A stretch of 7,975 nucleotides of DNA from DSAR01 sp034437315 (GTDB lineage Bacteria > Chloroflexota > Anaerolineae > B4-G1): NCBI GenBank assembly GCA_034437315.1, contig DAOTUC010000151.1:1-7975 (forward strand), written 5' to 3'. The translations under genes were made by a program, and so were the position numbers. A model generated the notes under the pieces. It made no database searches. It saw only the letters and a program-made list of their open reading frames with translations, and was not told the origin of the DNA. Below, one piece after another: positions 1 to 5,012 of this stretch; the first letter of the stretch is position 1; the number at the start of each line of letters is the position of its first letter.

Positions 1-166
1 GGGGATAGGCCCGCAGCAGGTAATGGGGGACAGCCCGCTCTCGCAAGACGTGGGTCAGGCTGTAAGCCAACACCGACTTGCCGCTGTGGGGCGGCCCGCC
101 GATGACGACGGCGGGCAATGGATTGAAGACTGTCAAGGCTATTTGACTAATTGACGAAGATTTCAT
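1..166 (-). CDS. P-loop NTPase, N-terminal fragment, possibly Csx3-associated ATPase
   Basis: Only the first 55 codons are inside the window; the gene runs off the left edge. Reading from the ATG at 166 on the minus strand gives MKSSSISQIALTVF followed by a hydrophobic strand and a Walker A motif, GPPHSGKS at residues 24-31 (GxxxxGKS), so it should bind nucleotide. The text after it (YSLTHVLRERAVPHYLLRAYP, about residues 35-55) resembles, from memory, P-loop proteins encoded near or fused to the ring nuclease Csx3 in type III CRISPR loci; that link is an inference because no Csx3 domain lies in the visible part. The start is supported by GGTGAG a few bases upstream (RBS-like, within 169-175 on the minus strand). 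It is transcribed divergently from the CARF-HTH gene, sharing a 266-nt control region. A different P-loop kinase or ATPase cannot be excluded. Confidence 0.8.
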   Translation of the reverse strand, partial: MKSSSISQIALTVFNPLPAVVIGGPPHSGKSVLAYSLTHVLRERAVPHYLLRAYP

Positions 167-263
167 ATACTCACCTAACCTGGCAGAGCCAGATCCAATA
201 AAGGATGCCGACGGCAGAAGCGAAGCGGCTCTTGCTCGCTATGCAAGGATTCTATTGGTTAGG

Positions 264-285
264 CCTTATCCGCAAACCTTATCCG
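264..285 (+). repeat. 9-bp direct repeat CCTTATCCG, 13-bp period
   Basis: CCTTATCCG occurs at 264-272 and again at 277-285. The pair is bracketed by GGTTA (257-261) and TAACC (286-290), which are reverse complements. This is the sort of arrangement seen in protein-binding sites upstream of a regulated gene; here the CARF-HTH gene starts about 150 nt downstream. Function is inferred only from position. Confidence 0.45.
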
Positions 286-317
286 TAACCATACGCTGTA
301 AAGACATCCTGTACGAG

Positions 318-376
318 GCGCCTACGGCACGTCTACGGTACCCCGTAGGCGCGCCGGGTCATCATCCGGCGACCCG
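318..376. repeat. Two adjacent hairpin-forming inverted repeats in the CARF gene leader
   Basis: GCGCCTACGG at 318-327 pairs perfectly with CCGTAGGCGC at 343-352, leaving a 15-nt loop that itself carries another CTACGG. Immediately after it CGGGTC (355-360) pairs with GACCCG (371-376) around a 10-nt loop. Neither stem is followed by a T-run, so they do not look like intrinsic terminators for the plus strand. They would lie in the 5' leader of the CARF-HTH mRNA if transcription starts upstream, and could be mRNA structure or an operator. Confidence 0.5.
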
Positions 377-432
377 CTTGAAACAACGAGAGACCACGCA
401 TCTCCAACCACTCAAAGCACAAGAGGACAGCG

Positions 433-1317
433 ATGACGCAGACACCCATCCAACGGGAAAAGTCGAGTGCCCTGATCACGATGGGCGGTCAGGCCCAGGT
501 CGTCACCTTTGCCCTGGACGCGCTCTTGGCGCGCGGTGAATCGGTGAGCGCCGTCCTGGTTCTGCACCTCTCCGCGGACAGACCCCGCGTGCGCCGGGCG
601 CTGGCCCAACTGAGCGCCGAATTCGCCGGTGGGCAGTACCGGGGACAGCCCATCGTCTTCCGTCACCTCGCCGTTCGCGCTGATGGACGGGCGCTCTCCG
701 CCATTCGAAGTGAAAAGGAGGCGGAAGCGGCCTGGCAAATGGCGCGCGACCTGTTGGCCGAGCTGAAGCGCAATGATCAGCGGCTGCACCTCTGCGTCGC
801 TGGGGGGCCGCGCTTGCTGGCCCTGACGCTGACCAGCGCTGCTATGCTCCAGTGCGACCACCGGGATTGTCTGTGGCATCTCTACACCCCTCGCCCGTTC
901 CAGGAACGCGCCCGTGACGGGGCCATTCTCCACGCGCCGCCGGGGGTGGGTGTGTGCTTGATCCCCGTGCCCCTGACGCCGTGGGGGGCGTACTTCCCGA
1001 TGCTGCGCGCCCTGAGCCAGCCAGCGACCCCAGCCTCGATCCTCCTCGATCCCGCCGACGCCGCCCATTGCGCCGCCGTCTGGGAATGCCTCACCGAGCG
1101 ACAGCGGGAGACGATCGAAGCGCTCGCCGACGGCCTTTCTCCCCAGGAGGCGGCCGAGCGGTTGTGCGTCTCTCTCTCGACGCTGGATACCCACAAGACA
1201 GACATCTTCGCCGCCTGTCGCGCCGCCTGGCGTATGGCGGACGGCGCCCGTCTGACCTACCACTTCTTGCAGGAAAAGTTTGGGCCGTGGCTTGCGCTCC
1301 GCACCGGGATGGAATGA
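433..1317 (+). CDS. CARF-domain protein with C-terminal LuxR-type HTH (type III CRISPR regulator or ring nuclease)
   Basis: The 294-aa product has a Rossmann-like CARF domain at about residues 12-185. A first strand is followed by the Gly-rich turn TMGGQAQVVT (16-25), matching the opening of the NE0113/Csx CARF families, and a second ligand-loop-like motif AGGPRLLAL lies at 123-131, followed by the aromatic strand CLWHLYTP (146-153). CARF domains bind cyclic oligoadenylate made by Cas10. Residues about 218-268 form a GerE/LuxR-like helix-turn-helix (LTERQRETIEALADG, then AAERLCVSLSTLDTHK). No HEPN or PD-(D/E)XK nuclease motif is visible. The likely role is a messenger-sensing DNA-binding regulator, perhaps also a ring nuclease; both are inference from family knowledge. 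The start ATG has AGAGGA upstream (spacing about 6-7 nt). The gene is visibly GC-rich, which explains long open frames on the opposite strand. It is divergent from the P-loop gene and is followed by a terminator-like hairpin. Confidence 0.85.
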   Translation: MTQTPIQREKSSALITMGGQAQVVTFALDALLARGESVSAVLVLHLSADRPRVRRALAQLSAEFAGGQYRGQPIVFRHLAVRADGRALSAIRSEKEAEAAWQMARDLLAELKRNDQRLHLCVAGGPRLLALTLTSAAMLQCDHRDCLWHLYTPRPFQERARDGAILHAPPGVGVCLIPVPLTPWGAYFPMLRALSQPATPASILLDPADAAHCAAVWECLTERQRETIEALADGLSPQEAAERLCVSLSTLDTHKTDIFAACRAAWRMADGARLTYHFLQEKFGPWLALRTGME

Positions 1318-1336
1318 ATGGCGGCGACGGATGTGA

Positions 1337-1363
1337 TTGAAAATGAGCATGCTCTATTATAGT
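1337..1363 (+). promoter_or_regulatory. Weak promoter-like elements around a 10-bp palindrome
   Basis: TTGAAA (1337-1342) and TATAGT (1358-1363) are separated by 15 bp, shorter than the usual 16-18. Between them is the perfect palindrome GAGCATGCTC (1345-1354), placed like an operator in a spacer. On the minus strand the same AT-rich block reads TATAAT (1361-1356), an exact -10 consensus without a good -35. A real promoter is uncertain in either direction. Confidence 0.25.
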
Positions 1364-1375
1364 ACAAAAGCGCGG

Positions 1376-1406
1376 AAAAAAAATCAGAGGTTTCTCTGAT
1401 TTTTTT
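1376..1406. terminator. Bidirectional intrinsic-terminator-like hairpin
   Basis: An A-run ending at 1383 precedes TCAGAG, then the loop GTTT, then CTCTGA and a T-run (1400-1406). The A-run pairs with the T-run, so the whole stem is about 13 bp with a 4-nt loop and ends in U residues in a transcript from either strand. It sits about 60 nt after the stop of the CARF-HTH gene and before the promoter region of the next gene, the expected place for a terminator. The stem core is only moderately GC-rich, so strength is uncertain; the duplicated palindrome beside it offers another explanation as an operator. Confidence 0.6.
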
Positions 1407-1422
1407 CAGAGGTTTCTCTGAT
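1384..1422. repeat. Tandem 17-bp repeat, each copy a palindrome TCAGAG-GTTT-CTCTGA
   Basis: The 17-bp string TCAGAGGTTTCTCTGAT occurs at 1384-1400 and again at 1406-1422, a 22-bp period. Each copy contains a perfect 6-bp inverted repeat around GTTT. The first copy is embedded in the terminator-like A/T stem; the second lacks the A- and T-runs. Two identical dyads about two helical turns apart, just upstream of a -10-like box at 1444-1449, fit a pair of dimeric repressor or activator sites. Confidence 0.65.
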
Positions 1423-1443
1423 GTAATTGGGGTGGAAAGATGC

Positions 1444-1456
1444 TATACTGGTTAGG
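1444..1456 (+). promoter_or_regulatory. -10-like TATACT followed by GGTTAGG, candidate promoter of the TPR gene
   Basis: TATACT (1444-1449) resembles a sigma-70 -10 element. No clear -35 is found 16-18 bp upstream, where the duplicated palindrome ends, so an activator-dependent promoter is possible. GGTTAGG follows directly (1450-1456), where the transcription start would fall. The TPR gene begins about 50 nt downstream. Confidence 0.35.
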
Positions 1457-1504
1457 AATGTGGTGGTGGAGGTGAGTATCAAGTGAGGAAGTAGGTGGCA
1501 GGAT

Positions 1505-2587
1505 ATGAACGTCGAAGAAATGGTTCAACAGGGTGTCGCATTGCTTCAGGCAGGGAAAAAGACTGAGGCCCGCCGTCGGTTGGCGCAAGCGGTCGAGCTT
1601 GACCCGCATAATGAGACGGGCTGGCTCTGGTTAAGCGGCGCGGTGGATACGAACGAGGAGCGCCGTATCTGTCTGGAGAATGTGTTGGCGATCAATCCCC
1701 ACAACGGCGTCGCCCGGCGCGGACTAGAGACGTTGTTGTCTGGAGAGGGCGTTAAAGCACTGCCCACAACTGGCGCGCAGCCCGCGTCGACAGTGGACGA
1801 TGAACCACCTCCCCCTTCTCGCCAGCGCGAAGAAACGAACGTGCATAAAAAGACAAGCGCACGCAAGAACCGGAATCTGCTTTTGGCGCTTGGGTTGGTG
1901 AATTTGGTGTTAGTGGGCCTCGTAGCGACTGGCTTATGGTGGGTTTTTAAGGATAGGGGGAATGTCCCGTCGCAATCGGCTGTAGTGATCAGTGTTGCTG
2001 CATCTCCTGCTCCCTCTGTGGAGGCGACTGTTATCACCGCTACGCCGATTCCCACCTGGACGCCTACGCCGAAATCCAGCCCGACGCCCACGCGCACGCC
2101 GCGCCCGACGCGCACACCGAGACCAACCCGCACACCGAGACCTACTCGCACACCAACCGTCATCCCAACGGCGGCGATGAAAAAACTGGGGCCGATCTAC
2201 GATTCGTTACGGGACGAGAGCTACACGGCGCAAATCACGCTGCTGAAGACACGGTTTAGCTCAGGGAGTGGATTTTCGTCCGCCAAACAAGGCTACGTCT
2301 ACGTCACGGTGTGGGCGACGATCAAGAATCTGGGGCCTGGGCCGATGCGTTCCATCAGTTCGCACGATTTCCAGGTACGGGATGCTAACGGCGCGCTGCG
2401 AGATTCGGGCTGGCATCCCCATTACGATGAGTGCCAGATGGACAGAGTAGATCTGACACCCAATGGCAGTGTATCGGGTTGTTTCGGATTCGAGGCGCCG
2501 ATCAGCGGGAAATTGGAACTTATCTACGCGCCGTACAAGTACGAAGGGTTGCAAGCAGGGCGGTATCTGAGTTTCGATTTGCGGTAA
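1505..2587 (+). CDS. Membrane-anchored TPR protein with Pro/Thr stalk and DUF4352-like domain
   Basis: The 360-aa protein begins with a TPR-like helical head (residues 3-74; A-E-L-D-P and A-I-N-P helix caps, two repeats). After a polar segment with basic HKKTSARKNRN comes one hydrophobic helix (about 124-148), so by the positive-inside rule the head is cytoplasmic and the rest is outside. A stalk of Thr/Pro/Arg follows (about 168-222), with four PTRTPR-type units. Residues about 238-345 form a beta-rich domain with the VTIKNLG... SSHDFQVRDANG pattern of DUF4352/immunoglobulin-like domains; C310 and C326 could form a disulfide. AGGTGG at 1493-1498 supports the ATG. No enzyme motif is seen. It lies between the CARF gene and cas10, separated from each by non-coding DNA, so it may be an unrelated surface protein or a membrane partner of the CRISPR system; the sequence does not decide. 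Confidence 0.8.
   Translation: MNVEEMVQQGVALLQAGKKTEARRRLAQAVELDPHNETGWLWLSGAVDTNEERRICLENVLAINPHNGVARRGLETLLSGEGVKALPTTGAQPASTVDDEPPPPSRQREETNVHKKTSARKNRNLLLALGLVNLVLVGLVATGLWWVFKDRGNVPSQSAVVISVAASPAPSVEATVITATPIPTWTPTPKSSPTPTRTPRPTRTPRPTRTPRPTRTPTVIPTAAMKKLGPIYDSLRDESYTAQITLLKTRFSSGSGFSSAKQGYVYVTVWATIKNLGPGPMRSISSHDFQVRDANGALRDSGWHPHYDECQMDRVDLTPNGSVSGCFGFEAPISGKLELIYAPYKYEGLQAGRYLSFDLR
2087..2158 (+). repeat. 18-bp in-frame tandem repeat encoding PTRTPR units
   Basis: Four consecutive six-residue units (three PTRTPR and a final PTRTPT, residues 195-218 of the TPR protein) form an extracytoplasmic Pro/Thr-rich stalk. The DNA copies differ at synonymous positions, so the repeat is under protein-level selection or is old rather than a recent slippage array. 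Such stalks space a domain away from the membrane. Confidence 0.75.
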
Positions 2588-2730
2588 AATCGGGGACACG
2601 GCCCTCGCGCCACGTGATGCAAAGGCTCGATAGGCGATAAGCGACACGTGATAGGACGACCAACGAGGAGACAAACGTATGACAAAAAGGGGAACGCATA
2701 TATGTGGGTATTCGAAAGGAGGCGCTTTCT
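2588..2730 (+). promoter_or_regulatory. Leader region of the cas operon
   Basis: This 143-nt stretch separates the TPR gene from cas10. It contains CACGTGAT twice (2611-2618 and 2645-2652; CACGTG is palindromic) and a run of short GATAGG/GATAAG-like units (2629-2634, 2636-2640, 2650-2655). I see no clear sigma-70 promoter and no T-run terminator hairpin, so the operon may be read partly from the TPR gene promoter. Its 3' end holds a possible short upstream ORF and the strong cas10 ribosome binding site. Confidence 0.4.
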
Positions 2731-2738
2731 ATGAGTAA
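2679..2738 (+). CDS. Possible 19-aa upstream ORF overlapping the cas10 start
   Basis: ATG at 2679 has GAGGAG at 2665-2670, an 8-nt spacing, and encodes MTKRGTHICGYSKGGAFYE before TAA at 2736-2738. Its last codons and stop overlap the cas10 ATG (2731-2733) in another frame, so ribosomes ending here would be placed on the cas10 start. The peptide resembles nothing I recognise. It could be a translation-coupling leader or simply chance; the well-placed Shine-Dalgarno is the only positive evidence. Confidence 0.3.
   Translation: MTKRGTHICGYSKGGAFYE
2715..2722 (+). promoter_or_regulatory. Strong ribosome binding site AAAGGAGG that fixes the cas10 start
   Basis: AAAGGAGG is a near-perfect anti-16S match placed 8 nt before ATG 2731. 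It argues against the in-frame GTG at 2704, which would add nine residues and would put this site inside the coding sequence. Confidence 0.8.
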
Positions 2739-4266
2739 GTCTCTATTAGCCTTCGATACAAACCGAATCAAGGAATATGTCTTTGCCACCGGCAAACTCC
2801 AAGAAATTAGAGGGGGCAGCGGTATATTGGATCGCTTGAATCGAGTAGAAATGCCTCGATTGCTCGGTATCTCCGCCGATGACCAAATCTACGCCAATGG
2901 TGGCGGGGGATTGTTCGTCGTGGAGACCAGCAAGGCCGAGGACGCTATCCAACGTGTACAGAAAGCATATCACCAGGCGACGCAAGCAGTCTCCATCACT
3001 GGCGTGAGCGCTACGCTGCCTGAATTGTATGATGGGGACGTGTCGCCAACGTTGGATTTGATTCGCTGCCGGCTGCGGGCGGCCAAAGATGGCCACACAG
3101 CCCCAACACTGCCGTTGACCCATCCGCTGCTCCGCTTTTGCGACGCCTGCGGCGCGCAATATACCGAAACGACGAACGACGGGGAGCGTATTTGCTTGAG
3201 CTGCTTGAAGAAACGTCAAGAATCTGACCAGATCAAGGACGATATCGAGCGTTGGGCCAATGGGGAGATGCGGCCTGACCCAGTCTCACCCTATCTATGG
3301 GAACGGCTGATCGCCCGACTCGCTGAAGCAGGTTATCCGGTCACGGGGAGCGGGTGGCCCAAGGATTTCGAAGCGTTGGGCAAACAATCCTCTCCCAAGA
3401 ACTATATGGGGCTGATTTACGCCGACGGCGACGGTATGGGCCGCGAGATCGAACAGATCAAATCTCTGGCCAAAATGACCCAGTTCGCCAACGCGGTAGA
3501 CGGCGCGGTGTACGAGGCCGTGACCGAGGCCATCTCGAAATATCTCAATCCGGGCGGTTCTAGTGTGTGGCCTTTCGACATCCTGCTCCTGGGCGGCGAT
3601 GATCTGGTGATGGTCGCCCGCGCCCAGAGCGCGATAGACGTGGCGCGGCACGTGGTCGAACGGTTTCCGGAAATCACCCAAAAAACTTGGGGCGAGCGGC
3701 TGAAACTGTCGGCCTCGGTTGTGCTGACCCACGTCAACTATCCCATCGGCGCTTTGCTGAGGCTGGCCGAAAGCGGCCTCAAGTTCGCCAAGCGAGGGGC
3801 AGCCAAGCGGCGTTTGGCAGGGGAAAAATTGGATGGTGGGCTGCTCAATTTTTTGGTGGTGAGCAGCGCCAATCACTTGGACTTTGGCGAATACTACAAA
3901 CAGGAACTCAAGTTGGAAGAAGAAGGGGGAAACAGTGTGGTCTATCGCACGCAGCGCCCCTACACGGCGGGGGAGATGACCGACCTGGTGGCGCAGGTGC
4001 GCAAGGTAAAAAGCAAGGTTCCGCAAACCAAGTTAGAGCAGTTGCGGGCGGCTGTTTTCCAAAGCCGCAAGCAAGGCACGATCGACGCGATGATGGCAGT
4101 CTTGCGGCTGCACAATGACAAGCAGCGCAAGGCATTGTTGGAACTGGTCAGTACAGACCCCCATAAGCAAATCTATCTCCCGTGGATCCAACAGGGCAGT
4201 GACTGGAGTACGCCGGTGCTCGACATCGTGGAGCTTTTGGACTTTGTCGGAAAGGAGTCCCCGTGA
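2731..4266 (+). CDS. cas10: Cas10, type III CRISPR cyclase subunit without HD domain
   Basis: The large subunit of a type III effector, which on target RNA binding makes cyclic oligoadenylate from ATP. At 511 aa it is short for Cas10. It opens directly with the first palm domain (FDTNRIKEYVFATGKLQEIRG, starting at residue 8, and ANGGGGLFVVE near 55-65), so the N-terminal HD nuclease usual in many Cas10 proteins is absent. A zinc-finger-like pair follows, C137xxC140 and C155xxC158. The second palm has YADGDGMG (230-237) and the catalytic GGDD (288-291, within ILLLGGDDLVMVA). The region from about 390 is helical and probably the C-terminal D4-like domain that packs on the small subunits. The Cmr2/Csx-type N-terminus plus the neighbouring csx10 point to a III-D-like complex. 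It is first in the operon; its stop overlaps the next start as GTGA. The subtype is inferred; Cas10 identity is very secure. Confidence 0.95.
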   Translation: MSKSLLAFDTNRIKEYVFATGKLQEIRGGSGILDRLNRVEMPRLLGISADDQIYANGGGGLFVVETSKAEDAIQRVQKAYHQATQAVSITGVSATLPELYDGDVSPTLDLIRCRLRAAKDGHTAPTLPLTHPLLRFCDACGAQYTETTNDGERICLSCLKKRQESDQIKDDIERWANGEMRPDPVSPYLWERLIARLAEAGYPVTGSGWPKDFEALGKQSSPKNYMGLIYADGDGMGREIEQIKSLAKMTQFANAVDGAVYEAVTEAISKYLNPGGSSVWPFDILLLGGDDLVMVARAQSAIDVARHVVERFPEITQKTWGERLKLSASVVLTHVNYPIGALLRLAESGLKFAKRGAAKRRLAGEKLDGGLLNFLVVSSANHLDFGEYYKQELKLEEEGGNSVVYRTQRPYTAGEMTDLVAQVRKVKSKVPQTKLEQLRAAVFQSRKQGTIDAMMAVLRLHNDKQRKALLELVSTDPHKQIYLPWIQQGSDWSTPVLDIVELLDFVGKESP

Positions 4267-5012
4267 AGACCGAACACATCCAAATTGATTATGAGCTAAC
4301 GTTTACCTCCGCATTCCACTTTGGCACTGGTATGCGGGGCGGATTGGTCCATCGTCTGGTGGCCCGTGATGCCGACGGCTTCCTTTACGTTCCCGGCTCG
4401 ACGCTCAAAGGCGCGCTACGCGAGCGGTGCGAGCAGTTGGCCAAACTGTTCGATCTGCAAATCACCTCGCCGCACACCGAGGACTTCCGCGAGGCAAACA
4501 GGCGTGACCCGGACATCGTGGCGCGCATCTTTGGCAGCCGCTTTATGCCCGGGCAGGTTTATTTCGACGATGCACAAATGACGCAATCGACACGCGATTT
4601 GTTTGAGACAGATACAGAGCACTTGAAATCAAAGCTGCAAGCCTGGCAAGTCGAGCGCCGCACCCAGGTCAGTCTCTCGCGGGCGACGCGTACGGCGCAA
4701 TCAGGGATGCTTTTCACCAGCGAGTACGGTGTCCCGAATCTCATTTTTGAGGGCAGCATCGTGGGCCTACTCGCCGGTTTTCCACTTGGTTCAGATAAGG
4801 GGAATAAGGGTACGTATTCTTTGCTCCTCTTGCTGGCTGGACTGAAAAGCCTGGATCGTCTGGGCGGTTCGAAATCCAGCGGGGCGGGGCAAGTTGTGTG
4901 TCAATTGACCGACTGCAAGGTGGATGGGCAGGTTACTGCTCCCGACAATCTGATCAAGCGATTGGAGGAAATCGAATACTATTGGTTGGTGCGAGAGGAG
5001 GCGACAGGATGA
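4263..5012 (+). CDS. Csm3/Cas7-like RAMP backbone protein with His in place of the catalytic Asp
   Basis: A 249-aa RAMP protein. The N-terminal ferredoxin-like fold carries FHFGTG (18-23) and VPGSTLKGALRERCEQLA (43-60), the signature of type III Cas7 proteins that bind crRNA and form the complex backbone. A second family motif is RRTQVSLSRATRTAQSGMLF (132-151), and a Gly-rich segment GGSKSSGAGQVV (201-212) is the RAMP loop near the C-terminus. Counting back from the conserved PG, the position of the target-RNA-cleaving Asp of Csm3 holds H30 (context GLVHRLVARDADG), so this subunit may not cut RNA. The start is GTG at 4263 with AAAGGAG upstream (spacing 5), overlapping the cas10 stop by four bases. 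The stop overlaps the csx10 ATG. Type III-D loci typically encode several Cas7-like proteins, so a specific subunit name is not assigned. Confidence 0.88.
   Translation: MKTEHIQIDYELTFTSAFHFGTGMRGGLVHRLVARDADGFLYVPGSTLKGALRERCEQLAKLFDLQITSPHTEDFREANRRDPDIVARIFGSRFMPGQVYFDDAQMTQSTRDLFETDTEHLKSKLQAWQVERRTQVSLSRATRTAQSGMLFTSEYGVPNLIFEGSIVGLLAGFPLGSDKGNKGTYSLLLLLAGLKSLDRLGGSKSSGAGQVVCQLTDCKVDGQVTAPDNLIKRLEEIEYYWLVREEATG

Larger units (their letters stand above)
167..432. promoter_or_regulatory. Divergent intergenic control region between P-loop gene and CARF-HTH gene
   Basis: No convincing ORF is seen here; a 94-codon open frame beginning inside it has no recognisable features and runs into the CARF gene in another frame. 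The region must hold promoters for both divergent genes, but I do not see a good TTGACA/TATAAT pair on either strand. It contains GGTTAGG on the minus strand (180-174) and on the plus strand (257-263), a 9-bp direct repeat CCTTATCCG (264-272 and 277-285), flanked by GGTTA and TAACC as an inverted pair (257-261, 286-290), and two hairpin-forming inverted repeats (318-352 and 355-376). Confidence 0.6.

Noticed and set aside
255..539. 94-codon plus-strand frame upstream of the CARF gene
   Set aside because: It has no RBS, contains the hairpins and overlaps the CARF start in another frame.
412..1350. 312-codon open frame on the minus strand opposite the CARF gene
   Set aside because: It is a GC-rich shadow: the plus-strand frame has recognisable CARF and HTH motifs and an RBS, while the minus product is low-complexity Arg/Gly-rich with no motif.
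1384..1422. The duplicated palindrome as a CRISPR array
   Set aside because: Only two 17-bp copies with a 5-bp gap; no spacer of 30-40 bp.
2087..2158. The 18-bp stalk repeat as a CRISPR array or mobile-element repeat
   Set aside because: It is in frame, encodes a regular PTRTPR stalk and has no spacers.
1546..2163. 205-codon minus-strand open frame in the TPR gene
   Set aside because: Its Gly/Val/Arg repeats are just the complement of the Pro/Thr stalk codons.
2704..2730. GTG at 2704 as the cas10 start
   Set aside because: The strong AAAGGAGG at 2715-2722 serves ATG 2731, which also starts in the usual Cas10 N-terminal pattern.
3295..4026. 243-codon minus-strand open frame inside cas10
   Set aside because: The plus frame encodes the clear GGDD palm; the opposite product shows no family features.
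4898..5008. N-terminal extension of csx10 to 4898
   Set aside because: It would overlap the preceding RAMP gene by over 100 nt, while ATG 5009 has an excellent RBS and a Csx10-like first strand.
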